Part shown: positions 1-7,544 of the stretch, one piece after another | Layout: each line of letters starts with the position of its first letter | Position numbering within the stretch: the stretch's first letter is position 1 | Assembly: GCF_900114095.1 (NCBI RefSeq) | Contig: NZ_FORV01000002.1 | Coordinates: 558,001 to 622,000 of the forward strand | Length of the DNA: 64,000 nt | Direction: 5' to 3' | Origin: Sphingomonas sp. NFR04 | GTDB taxonomy: Bacteria; Pseudomonadota; Alphaproteobacteria; Sphingomonadales; Sphingomonadaceae | Notes under the pieces: generated by a model | Seen by the model: the letters and a program-made list of their open reading frames with translations, nothing else | The model's database searches: none | What the model was told of the DNA's origin: nothing | Position numbers and translations under genes: made by a program

Positions 1-118
1 GGTCGAGATCGTCGTCATGTCCATGCTCCTGAGAAAGGCGATTGGGTGCGAGCCCGTTGGTATGCTGCTGCTTCCCACGCCCCGGCCGCCTGCGGCATCG
101 CCGGATCGCGTAGGCGGC

Positions 119-135
119 CTAAACGAATCGTCTAG
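119..135 (+). promoter_or_regulatory. 17-bp dyad operator, copy A (secretion regulon box)
   Basis: The sequence CTAAACGAATCGTCTAG is an almost perfect inverted repeat around a central A at 127 (CTA-A-ACGA-A-TCGT-C-TAG). Its centre is 71 bases before the lipase start. Near-identical copies lie at 2123-2139 and 18493-18509, each ahead of another gene at the edge of the type III secretion cluster. The sharing is visible in the sequence; that it is a binding site, and that the LuxR-type protein at 18082-18462 binds it, is inference. Confidence 0.7.
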
Positions 136-197
136 CGACGGACCGTGCCGGCGATGGCATCGAGGCACCCGACGGCCTTCCACGAGGAACCACCACC

Positions 198-1121
198 ATG
201 ATGTCGGCAGCCGACCAGCTATCGCGACCCACCGGCATCGGGTCCTCCTCGGCGATCTCGATGTCGCGGCACCGCGCCGCGAACGACGACTTCCAGGCCC
301 GTCACCTGCCCCCGCGCGAGCTGCTTGCCTGGCAGCAGCCCGCGCCGCCGGTCCAGTTCGTCCGCAGCGAAGCCCCGCAGCTCACGGCCGAACGGACCGG
401 CGGACCTTCCACCATCGACCTCGCGGCGATGGCAGCAGACGTCTACAACGACACCCCCGCCCCGCCCCCCGGCTACCGCGTCGCGACCAGCGACGATCTC
501 GCCCAGCTCGGCCTGCGTGGCGACGACCTGACCTCGCCGCAAAGCAGCTTCCGCGCGCGCGTCTATGTGGCGGAGGGCGATGGCGGCCCCAATTATGTGG
601 TCAGCTTCCGCGGCACCACCGACGGCAGCGACTGGAAGGCCAACGCCCAGCAGGGCGTCGGCCTTCCCTCGGACCAATATACCCGCGCGCTGATGATCGC
701 GAAGGCCATCGGCCGCCACCCAGAGGCGCAGGTGACGATCACCGGCCATTCGCTGGGCGGCGGCCTCGCCTCGGCGGCAGCGCTCGCCAGCGGGCGCGAC
801 GCCCAGACCTTCAACGCCGCCGGTCTCAGCGACGCGACGATCCGCCAGGCCGGCGCGATCCGCGGCGACGCGCCCGCCCCCAAGATCGCCGCCTTCTATG
901 TGCGCGGCGAGATCCTTTCGGCGATCCAGGATGGCGGCGATCGGGTGGCCGGTGCGATCCTGGGCGGCATCCCCGGCGCGATCCTTGCCGATGCCCCCGA
1001 AGCGTACGGCACCCGCATGCCGCTCGACGCCAGGCAGCCCGCAGGCCAGCATTGGTACCAGGACACGCCGCTCGCCCGGCACGGGATGGACTGGGTGCAA
1101 AGCAGCCTGGGCGCGCATTGA
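198..1121 (+). CDS. Class 3 lipase-like protein, candidate type III secreted effector
   Basis: This 307-aa protein has the alpha/beta-hydrolase core of class 3 lipases: an FRGT stretch at residues 137-140 and the nucleophile elbow GHSLGGG with Ser185. The catalytic Asp and His are probably in the FNAAGLSD and PLARHGMDW stretches downstream, though I cannot assign them firmly. There is no Sec signal peptide; the first 30 residues are rich in Ser, Thr and Ala, as in many type III secreted proteins. A dyad operator lies upstream at 119-135. An ankyrin-repeat lipoprotein gene follows after 34 bases, probably co-transcribed. Lipase fold is clear; phospholipase activity, export by the neighbouring injectisome and an antibacterial role are inferences. 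ATG codons at 198 and 201 are both possible starts. Confidence 0.8.
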   Translation: MMSAADQLSRPTGIGSSSAISMSRHRAANDDFQARHLPPRELLAWQQPAPPVQFVRSEAPQLTAERTGGPSTIDLAAMAADVYNDTPAPPPGYRVATSDDLAQLGLRGDDLTSPQSSFRARVYVAEGDGGPNYVVSFRGTTDGSDWKANAQQGVGLPSDQYTRALMIAKAIGRHPEAQVTITGHSLGGGLASAAALASGRDAQTFNAAGLSDATIRQAGAIRGDAPAPKIAAFYVRGEILSAIQDGGDRVAGAILGGIPGAILADAPEAYGTRMPLDARQPAGQHWYQDTPLARHGMDWVQSSLGAH

Positions 1122-1155
1122 CCCGGGGCTGCCCCACTCCCTACAGCATGGCCTT

Positions 1156-2076
1156 GTGAACCGCCGCGTCCGCATCCTCGCCGCGCTGATGCTGGCGGCC
1201 GCCCCGATCGGAGGATGCATGGCCGCCGCGCCCAGTTGCTACACCAAGCGCGCCTCGGTGGTGCTGCCCGACCGTACCCGCGTCCTCGCGCATCTCACCA
1301 ACGGCGCCTCCGGCCGCGCGGTGGCGGAGGCGATCTTCGACGGGCGTGTCGGCGATGCGCATGCGATGCTGGCGCGCGACCCGCGGCTGATCACCACCGC
1401 GGTAATCGACGACCCCAAGATACCCCAGCCCCCCGCGGGCCAATATGGCGACCTGCTCACCTTCGCGGTGGCCCGCTGCGACGCCGATGCGACGACGATG
1501 CTGTTCGCCGCGGGCATGCCGAAGGACGGGGTGAAGCGCGGCAACGCCCTGTCGCTCGCAATCCTGGCGGACAGCCCGACGATGGCGGAGCAGTTGCTCA
1601 CCGCGGGAGCGTCACCCGACCCGCAGGCCGGCGGTGGCGAAAGCCCGATGCGCAGCGCGATCAGCTTCGGCCATCTCGGCGGGGTCATGACCTTGCTCCG
1701 CCACGGCGCCGACCCGCGCTGGACCGACCGCTTCGGCATCGATCCTGTCCGCATGGCGATGGATGCCGAACAGGCGGAGATCGCCGAACTGCTGGTGCAA
1801 AAAGGCGGCACGCTGTGGAGCGTCGCCGACGATGGCAGCATGGCCGCGCACGCGCTGCTCGAACAGCCGGTGATCTTCACCAGCCCCGAGATGCTCGCCG
1901 CCCGCGCGCGCCTGGTGGAGCGCGCGCGCGCCGCGGGCCTGGGCTGGCCCCCGCCCGATCGCGCGACGGTAAAGCAGAAGGTGGCGAGCGGCGCCTGGCC
2001 GACGGCCGCCATGGCGAAGGCGGGCATGACGGTCGCGCCGGCGGTGCTGGAGCGGATGCGGGCAACGCAGCGCTGA
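1156..2076 (+). CDS. Ankyrin-repeat lipoprotein, possible immunity partner of the lipase
   Basis: Read from a GTG at 1156, the 306-aa product begins with a basic stretch, a hydrophobic segment and Cys after PIGG, which fits a lipoprotein signal. About residues 100-215 hold at least three ankyrin-like units, with phrases such as TMAEQLLTAGASPD, GGVMTLLRHGADP and AEIAELLVQKGG. The open frame extends further upstream inside the lipase gene, but that part is a shadow of it. The gene sits 34 bases after the lipase stop. Ankyrin proteins are known partners that neutralise antibacterial phospholipases in other secretion systems, so a periplasmic immunity role is plausible. The ankyrin call is solid; the immunity role is inference. 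Confidence 0.72.
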   Translation: MNRRVRILAALMLAAAPIGGCMAAAPSCYTKRASVVLPDRTRVLAHLTNGASGRAVAEAIFDGRVGDAHAMLARDPRLITTAVIDDPKIPQPPAGQYGDLLTFAVARCDADATTMLFAAGMPKDGVKRGNALSLAILADSPTMAEQLLTAGASPDPQAGGGESPMRSAISFGHLGGVMTLLRHGADPRWTDRFGIDPVRMAMDAEQAEIAELLVQKGGTLWSVADDGSMAAHALLEQPVIFTSPEMLAARARLVERARAAGLGWPPPDRATVKQKVASGAWPTAAMAKAGMTVAPAVLERMRATQR

Positions 2077-2122
2077 TGCCGCCAGCGGCGAAGGATGGGC
2101 GCTCCTCCTTCCGGGACATCGC

Positions 2123-2139
2123 CTAAGCGATTCGTGGAG
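2123..2139 (+). promoter_or_regulatory. 17-bp dyad operator, copy B
   Basis: CTAAGCGATTCGTGGAG matches copies A and C at most positions and keeps the GCGA-T-TCGT core. The centre at 2131 is 73 bases before the start of the 156-aa gene, the same spacing as copy A to its lipase gene (71). Confidence 0.68.
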
Positions 2140-2203
2140 CGCGCCGGGCGGCCGGAGCCGCTATCCAGGCTCGCATGTTCCCTTTGACGCACGAGATTCG
2201 GTC

Positions 2204-2674
2204 ATGACCCAATCCATCGGTATCGGCGGCCCGCGGTTGAGCGCAATCGGTGCGATCGGCCAGACCGGGACCACCCCCGGCACGCTTGCCGGCCAGGCGA
2301 TGACGGTACTCGCCAACCGGGTCGCCGGAACCGTGACCTGCGAGCTGGGGCTGGCGCAAGGCGGCCGGGCGCCGCTGCGGCCTGGCGACGCCTATGGCAC
2401 CGCGGAGGTGGCGCAGGGACTGGCCGCGTCGCTCGGCGCCAGCCCCGCGGATGCAGGGCGGCTGTCGCGGGCGCTGAACGACTTCACCAGCGAAGTCGCG
2501 TCGCTGGTCGCGGCAAGCCCGACCAGCGACGTGCTCGATCGGCTGTCCGGGCTCGGCTACGCCCTGCTCGATCCCGATGGCCCACCGGGCATGTCGGACA
2601 GCGACAAGGTCGTCGCGACGATCGACAGTGCCATCTTCCAGCTGCGCGAGGATCCGACCCGCACCGATCGCTGA
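2204..2674 (+). CDS. Hypothetical protein under the shared dyad operator
   Basis: I do not recognise this 156-aa protein. It lacks a signal peptide and membrane segments, has a Gly/Ala/Thr-rich first 50 residues, a predicted helical middle and an acidic tail. Start ATG at 2204 is the first in frame and lies 73 bases after a copy of the dyad operator. Its stop is only 6 bases from the stop of the convergent sctP-like gene at 2681. The operator and its place at the edge of the injectisome cluster suggest a secreted substrate, tip protein or chaperone; nothing in the sequence decides among these. Confidence 0.6.
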   Translation: MTQSIGIGGPRLSAIGAIGQTGTTPGTLAGQAMTVLANRVAGTVTCELGLAQGGRAPLRPGDAYGTAEVAQGLAASLGASPADAGRLSRALNDFTSEVASLVAASPTSDVLDRLSGLGYALLDPDGPPGMSDSDKVVATIDSAIFQLREDPTRTDR

Positions 2675-2680
2675 GCGCGG

Positions 2681-3235
2681 TCAGCGCCGCGCCGCCATCG
2701 GCATCGTGTTGCCCTGCACGCCCACCTTGCCGACGCGCACCTCGCGCCGCAGCAGCCGCTCGTGCAGTTGCTCGCTCCACTGCGCGGCCACGGCGGGCGG
2801 GACGGCGGCCGAGGGGATCAGCAGCACATTGACCTGCCCCGCCAGGTCATGCCCCAGCACTGCGCCCTCCACCTTGTAGCTGCCCAGCGGCAGCGAGAGA
2901 TGCACCTCGGGCTGTGCCGTCTTGCTGACCTCGGCAATGGCGGCGGCGATGCGGTCGAGCTGGGCATGCTGTGCGGGGTCGACGGCGCCCGCCGCGGAGG
3001 GCCGTGCCGCCACCGCGAGCGCGGCGAAGTCGCGGGGCGCGATCATCGCCGCCGGAGCGTCGGCCTTGTCCATGCCCGGATCCTTGGCCGCCCGCTTGCC
3101 GGCGTGGCGGGAAAGCGCATCGGCGAACGCCTTGCGCTGCTTGGGCGCGGCTTCGGGCTCGCCCTTGGCTGGAGCATCGCGGGGCGTCGGCGCAGGCTTG
3201 GCCTGAACCGAACCGCTGGTCGGGGCGCCGTTCAT
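2681..3235 (-). CDS. sctP: SctP-like type III secretion protein (needle length control/substrate switch candidate)
   Basis: The 184-aa product is rich in Pro, Ala and Lys in its first half and ends in a compact Leu/Val-rich domain (about residues 108-175, with LSLPLGSYKVEGAV). This layout resembles the ruler and switch proteins of the YscP/HrpP/FliK group, whose C-terminal domain acts on the SctU cytoplasmic domain. It is the last gene of the leftward unit and overlaps sctO by 4 bases, the usual place for sctP. Sequence conservation in this family is weak, so the name rests mainly on position and architecture. At 184 aa it is short for a ruler. Confidence 0.6.
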   Translation of the reverse strand: MNGAPTSGSVQAKPAPTPRDAPAKGEPEAAPKQRKAFADALSRHAGKRAAKDPGMDKADAPAAMIAPRDFAALAVAARPSAAGAVDPAQHAQLDRIAAAIAEVSKTAQPEVHLSLPLGSYKVEGAVLGHDLAGQVNVLLIPSAAVPPAVAAQWSEQLHERLLRREVRVGKVGVQGNTMPMAARR

Positions 3236-3687
3236 GCCCAGCCTCGCGAGAGCAGAAAGGCGGCGGCTTCGCCATCGACTCGATCCTCGGCACGGCGCTG
3301 CTCGGCGCGGCGCAGGGTCTGGTGATGCGCGGCAACGCTTTCGCTGCGCACCCGGTGCTGTTCGAGCGCGCGGCCGGCGTCCCCCTGCGCATCGACCGCG
3401 ATCTCGTGCCGCGCGCGCTGGTCGCTGGCGCGAGCCGCCGCGCCGAATTCCTCCGCGATCCGCTGGTCGAGCCAGAGCCGTGTCTGCGGGCAGGCCGGGC
3501 TCGCCTGGAACAGCAGCCGGGCATCGCCCCGCGCGCGTTCCGCCATGGTGCGCGCGGCTTCGGCAGCGCTGGCCGCCGCGTGCGCCTGCTCGGCGGCCTC
3601 GCGCGCCTCGATCAGCGCGCGCGTGAGGCGCTGCTCACGCATCTGGGCGATGCGCGCCAGCACGGGCGCGCGATTGTCAGCGGGCAT
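3232..3687 (-). CDS. sctO: SctO-like stalk protein of the type III secretion ATPase
   Basis: From ATG at 3687 this is a 151-aa, highly charged, almost wholly helical protein with long Ala/Glu/Arg runs typical of an antiparallel coiled coil. SctO (YscO/FliJ) is the central stalk that couples the SctN hexamer to the SctV export gate. It overlaps sctN upstream by 11 bases and sctP downstream by 4. The reading frame stays open further upstream, but that part runs through sctN and is a shadow. The family is poorly conserved; call from size, coiled coil and order. Confidence 0.7.
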   Translation of the reverse strand: MPADNRAPVLARIAQMREQRLTRALIEAREAAEQAHAAASAAEAARTMAERARGDARLLFQASPACPQTRLWLDQRIAEEFGAAARASDQRARHEIAVDAQGDAGRALEQHRVRSESVAAHHQTLRRAEQRRAEDRVDGEAAAFLLSRGWA

Positions 3688-4996
3688 GGTCCATCTCCTC
3701 GAAAGTGCGCAGCCGGGCGATGCTCTCGCCCAGCGAGGTGCGTTCACTGCCGGACTGGCGCAGATAGGCGGCGATCGCCTGGCGCTCGGCCAGCGCGCGA
3801 TCGGCCAGCGGATCGCGGCCGGGCTGATATTCGCCGATCTGGACGAGCAGTTCGATCTCGTCGAGCTTGGCCAGCATCGCCCGCAGCCCGTGCGCGGCGC
3901 GCTGCTGCGCCCCGCTCGCCAGACGCGGGAACAGGCGCGACAGGCTGCCCAGCACATCGATCGCCGGATAATGGCCGCGCGAGGCGAGCTTACGCGACAG
4001 GACGATATGCCCGTCGAGCAGCGAGCGTACTTCCTCGCCGATCGGATCGCCGTCCTCGTCCTCCAGCAGTACCGTATAGAGCGCAGTGATCGCGCCCTCG
4101 GCCGCGGTGCCGCTGCGCTCGAACAGCCGCGGCAGCTCGGCGAAGACCGAAGGCGGGAAACCCCGCCGAACCGCCGGCTCTCCCGCCGCCAGCCCGATCT
4201 CGCGGAGCGCGCGGGCGAAGCGGGTGACACTGTCCATCAGCAGCAGCACGTGCCGCCCTTCGTCGCGCAGCCCCTCGGCGATGGCGGTGGCGACATGCGC
4301 GGCGCGGACCCGCTCCATCGCCGGGCGGTCCGAGGTGGCGACGATCACCACGGAGCGGGCGAGCCCCTCGGCGCCCAGCGTCTCCTCGATGAACTCACGG
4401 ACTTCGCGGCCGCGCTCGCCGATCAGCGCGATGACGATGGCGTCGCACTGGGCGTTGCGCGCGAGGTTGGCGAGCAGCGTCGACTTGCCAACGCCGGCGC
4501 TGGCGAAGATGCCGACACGCTGGCCGATGCCGATCGGCATCAGACCGTCGATGGCGCGGATGCCGGTTTCCATCGCCGCGTCGATCGGGCGGCGGTGCAT
4601 CGGGTTGGGCGCCTCGCCGTGAATGGGACGGTCGGTGCCGCGGCGCACGCTGCCCAGGCCGTCGAGCGGCTGGAGGCGCGCATCGAGCACGCGGCCGAGC
4701 ATGTCGGCGCCGTAGGGGACGCGATCCTCGCCGCTGCGCAGGATCACGTCGCTGTGCATCGACAGGCCGCGCAGGTCACCGAGCGGCGTCAGGATCGCCC
4801 CGCCATCGGCGAGGCCGATCACTTCCGCCCAGAGCGAGAAACCCGTCTCGGCATCGACGATCTCGCAATTCTCGCCGATCCGCGCGCGCACGCCGGTTAC
4901 GCGCAGCGTCGTGCCCAGCGCGCCGACGATGCGGCCATGCTGCTCGAACATCGGCGCCGCATCGAGCGCACGCAGCAGGGCCAGCGGATCGCTCAT
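3677..4996 (-). CDS. sctN: Type III secretion system ATPase SctN
   Basis: This 439-aa protein belongs to the F1/FliI/YscN family. It shows an N-terminal beta-barrel region (about 20-95), the P-loop ASAGVGKST at residues 165-173, the catalytic-Glu segment GERGREV with Glu194, a Walker B strand LLLMDS at 251-256, and the C-terminal helical domain. In the injectisome it forms a hexamer at the cytoplasmic face, strips chaperones and unfolds substrates. Start ATG at 4996 overlaps the sctL stop by 4 bases (ATGA). The length is normal. FliI is the alternative, rejected because the neighbours include a secretin and FHA-type SctD. Confidence 0.95.
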   Translation of the reverse strand: MSDPLALLRALDAAPMFEQHGRIVGALGTTLRVTGVRARIGENCEIVDAETGFSLWAEVIGLADGGAILTPLGDLRGLSMHSDVILRSGEDRVPYGADMLGRVLDARLQPLDGLGSVRRGTDRPIHGEAPNPMHRRPIDAAMETGIRAIDGLMPIGIGQRVGIFASAGVGKSTLLANLARNAQCDAIVIALIGERGREVREFIEETLGAEGLARSVVIVATSDRPAMERVRAAHVATAIAEGLRDEGRHVLLLMDSVTRFARALREIGLAAGEPAVRRGFPPSVFAELPRLFERSGTAAEGAITALYTVLLEDEDGDPIGEEVRSLLDGHIVLSRKLASRGHYPAIDVLGSLSRLFPRLASGAQQRAAHGLRAMLAKLDEIELLVQIGEYQPGRDPLADRALAERQAIAAYLRQSGSERTSLGESIARLRTFEEMDHAR

Positions 4997-5580
4997 GCCA
5001 CCCCCCAGCGCTTGGCGAGCGTTTCGAGCTGCACGGAAAGGCTGGCGATCACCTGCCCCTGCTCGGTGCGGATGGCGCAGTCGTGGGCGCCGAGTGCCGG
5101 ATCGGGGAGGATCGTCACTTCCACCACTTCCGCGAGCCGGGCCGATACCTTTTCGGCCATGTCCGGCGCGACGGCGACGATCACCGCACCTTGCGGCTGC
5201 AGCCGATCGAGCGCGCGGGCGACCAGCGCGGGCACCAGCGTCGCATCGTCGAGTTCGCCGAGCACGGCATGCACTGCCGCCAGCGCCGCCTCGGCGATTT
5301 CGGCGCGACGAGCCTGCTCTTGCAAATCAATAGCCTTGGAAAACCGCGCAACCTCGCGGGCGAGCAGCTCCTCGATCTCGGCGCGCGCGCTGTGCAATGC
5401 GGTGCTGTAGGCCTCTTCCCGCGAGGCATTCGCAACTTCTACCGCCCGCGCCTGCGCCTCGCGCACGGCGCCAAGCAGCGCGACCGCGTCGCTGAAGGAC
5501 TGGCGCTCCTCGCGCTTGATCACCGCCCGCTCGCTGAACAGCAGCGCGGCATCATCGGCATGGACGAGATGATAGGTCAT
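4993..5580 (-). CDS. sctL: SctL, stator/regulator of the type III ATPase
   Basis: The 195-aa protein has the FliH/YscL pattern: an N-terminal region, a long Ala/Glu-rich helix (about residues 30-105) and a C-terminal ATP-synthase-delta-like domain (about 110-190, including DPALGAHDCAIRTEQGQV). It ties SctN to the SctQ pods of the cytoplasmic sorting platform. It overlaps sctK and sctN by 4 bases on either side, so translation is probably coupled through the set. Confidence 0.88.
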   Translation of the reverse strand: MTYHLVHADDAALLFSERAVIKREERQSFSDAVALLGAVREAQARAVEVANASREEAYSTALHSARAEIEELLAREVARFSKAIDLQEQARRAEIAEAALAAVHAVLGELDDATLVPALVARALDRLQPQGAVIVAVAPDMAEKVSARLAEVVEVTILPDPALGAHDCAIRTEQGQVIASLSVQLETLAKRWGVA

Positions 5581-6053
5581 GCAAGGCTCTCCGCTATGGC
5601 ATGGGCCCGCGCCAGCAGGTCGCGCGCCATGGCGTCGTCGCGCGCGCCGGGGAACTGGTCCTGCATGGCGAGCGGCAGGGCGGCCTCCAGCAACTGCGTG
5701 CCGGCGGCAAGCACCCGCTCCGGCGGCGGCAGCTTTTCCGCGCCGACGATCTCCGGCACCTCGGCTTCGCAGACCGCGTCGAACAGCGGCTCCCCCACGG
5801 CTGCCGCCAGCGCTGCCAGCCGCGGGCCGGACAGCTCGGCATCGATCGCCCGGCGGTGGCGCAGCAGCCCCGCCGCCGCCGCGATCCGCGCGCGCTGTTC
5901 CTCCGACGCATCGAGCCAGTCCGGCAGCTTGGCGAGATCACCGAACCGCACCGCCGGCTGCCCGCTCGCCCGCCGGGCGAAGCGCGCGCCGCGCCCCTGC
6001 CGACAATGCCGGGCGAGCAGCGCCAGCTTGGCGGTCCGCGCCTCCCGGTTCAC
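5577..6053 (-). CDS. sctK: SctK-like sorting platform protein
   Basis: I use the GTG at 6053, which gives a GTGA overlap with the sctJ stop, as at every other junction in this unit; an upstream ATG at 6101 would add 16 residues inside sctJ. The 158-aa product is helical, rich in Ala, Arg and Leu, with no signal or membrane segment. Its place between sctJ and sctL is that of SctK (YscK/HrpD/OrgA), the adaptor between the membrane rings and SctQ. The family is divergent, so identity comes mainly from position. Confidence 0.65.
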   Translation of the reverse strand: MNREARTAKLALLARHCRQGRGARFARRASGQPAVRFGDLAKLPDWLDASEEQRARIAAAAGLLRHRRAIDAELSGPRLAALAAAVGEPLFDAVCEAEVPEIVGAEKLPPPERVLAAGTQLLEAALPLAMQDQFPGARDDAMARDLLARAHAIAESLA

Positions 6054-6814
6054 CGCTGCACCGTGTCCGGCAGGCTGGTCCGGGGTTTCCGCATCCGCCA
6101 CAGCCCGCGCCCCGCAATCGCCAGCACGATCAGCGCGACCACGCCGATCGCCCCGCGCATCAGCGTCGAGACCGACACCATACCCTCGCTCTCCGGCAGC
6201 ACCGGTGCCGCTTGGGCGGGCACCATCACCACCGAGACGCGATCATAGGTGAGCCCATCGATCGAGTTGGTAACCAGCGACTTGATCGCGCCCGTTTGGC
6301 TGCGCAGGTCGAAGCCGGTGCGGTACTTGACGAACACCGATGCCGCCGAGGGCTTGGCCTCGCGCGACAGCGGATCGGCCTCGGGCATGGTCAGGTGCAC
6401 CCGCGCCTGGACCACGCCGTCGATGCCGCTGATCGTCCGGCTCAGCTCCTGCGAGAGGCCGTAGATCAGCCGCGCGCGTTCCTCGAGCGGCGTGGAGGTG
6501 AAGCCCTCCTTCTTGAACACCGAGCCGAGCGAGTCGTAATCCTCGTGCGGCAGGCCGTGCGCGCGCAGCGTCTCCACCGCGCGGGCGAAATCGGCCTGGT
6601 CGACGGCGATGCTCCACTGGTCCTTCTCCCCCGCCACCTTGGTCGCGGTGATGCCGGCCTGGTTGAGCACGGCGATCATCTCGTTGGCGGCCGGTTCGGT
6701 GAGCTTGCCATAGACTTCCTGCCGGCTGCAGCCGGCAAGCCCGAAGGCGGCGATCACCAGCAGCGGCGCGGCGATTCGCGCCTGCCAGCGGCGCGCGGGG
6801 GCGCGGCCGCTCAT
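6050..6814 (-). CDS. sctJ: SctJ, inner membrane ring lipoprotein
   Basis: From ATG at 6814 the 254-aa product starts with a lipoprotein signal peptide ending LAGC (Cys29), followed by the two ring-building modules of the YscJ/PrgK/FliF family (about 32-100 and 110-190; note LTEPAANEMIAVL and VQARVHLTMPEADPLS) and a C-terminal membrane helix at about 215-237. SctJ forms the inner-membrane ring with SctD. An open extension upstream overlaps sctI and is not needed. It has ATGA/GTGA overlaps on both sides. Confidence 0.94.
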   Translation of the reverse strand: MSGRAPARRWQARIAAPLLVIAAFGLAGCSRQEVYGKLTEPAANEMIAVLNQAGITATKVAGEKDQWSIAVDQADFARAVETLRAHGLPHEDYDSLGSVFKKEGFTSTPLEERARLIYGLSQELSRTISGIDGVVQARVHLTMPEADPLSREAKPSAASVFVKYRTGFDLRSQTGAIKSLVTNSIDGLTYDRVSVVMVPAQAAPVLPESEGMVSVSTLMRGAIGVVALIVLAIAGRGLWRMRKPRTSLPDTVQR

Positions 6815-7233
6815 TGCTGCTTGAACAATTGCTGCACGCCGTCCGAGCTCCGGTTGGCGATGTTGGAGGTAAGCTGCGCCTGGAACATGAATTCGGAGCA
6901 TTTCATGTTGAGCTGCACCATCTCGCCCGGCGTCAGCTGGCCGCCGCTGGCCTCGGCCGTCTCGGCATAGCGCGAGACGGCGCGGGCCTGGACGTTCACC
7001 TGGTCGAGCGCGTTGAACATGCCCTTCATCGCCGGCGGGATGGGCCCCGCCGCCACGGTGCCCTGCACGCCGCCCATCTTCTCCAGCGCCGCCTGGAAGC
7101 GCGCGTCGAACTGCGGCGTGGTGGCGCCGCCGCCATGGCCGCCGGGGGCGAGCAGCTCGAAGGCGCGGGACACGCCGCTCGTGCCCTGCCCCCCGGCCGG
7201 CGCGACCAGCGCGCCGATCGCATCGATGCTCAT
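6811..7233 (-). CDS. sctI: SctI, inner rod protein
   Basis: The 140-aa product has a Gly-rich N-terminal half and a helical C-terminus ending SSDGVQQLFKQQ, the pattern of YscI/HrpB-type inner rod subunits, which anchor the needle to the export apparatus. It precedes sctJ directly, as in many injectisome operons. ATG at 7233 follows a purine-rich stretch; a TTG at 7239 would overlap the upstream stop as at the other junctions and is also possible. Confidence 0.8.
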   Translation of the reverse strand: MSIDAIGALVAPAGGQGTSGVSRAFELLAPGGHGGGATTPQFDARFQAALEKMGGVQGTVAAGPIPPAMKGMFNALDQVNVQARAVSRYAETAEASGGQLTPGEMVQLNMKCSEFMFQAQLTSNIANRSSDGVQQLFKQQ

Positions 7234-7235
7234 CG

Positions 7236-7544
7236 TCAATTCTTCCGCGCCATGGTTTCGAGCGCCTTGGAGACGCTGTCGATCGAGCTGTGCGAGCTGT
7301 TCGCCATGAAGCTCATCCGCATCGATTCGGTGGTCAGCTGGGTGATGTCGGAGGGCTTGTCGCCGCCCTGGCTCACCACGTCGGACTGGGCGGTGATGGT
7401 GTCGGCCTGGGTGTCGAGCGCCTTGCCCCAGGCTTCGCCGAACGCCTCGAACCAGTTGCCCTTGCCGGTGCGGCTTTCGGTGGTGCCCATGTTGCCGAGC
7501 GAGGCGATCGTGCCGAGGACGGCGCTGTTGATCGGGTTGGTCAT
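7236..7544 (-). CDS. sctF: Small type III protein between sctD and sctI, needle subunit (SctF) candidate
   Basis: The 102-aa product lies where many systems keep the needle gene. It has no signal peptide, a polar N-terminal half and an amphipathic C-terminal helix ending DSVSKALETMARKN, similar in pattern to the ends of SctI and of the 211-aa protein at 18614. Needle subunits are usually 70-90 aa, so this one has a somewhat long N-terminus. Rod-like (HrpB2-type) is the main alternative. It is 4 bases into the sctD stop. Confidence 0.55.
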   Translation of the reverse strand: MTNPINSAVLGTIASLGNMGTTESRTGKGNWFEAFGEAWGKALDTQADTITAQSDVVSQGGDKPSDITQLTTESMRMSFMANSSHSSIDSVSKALETMARKN

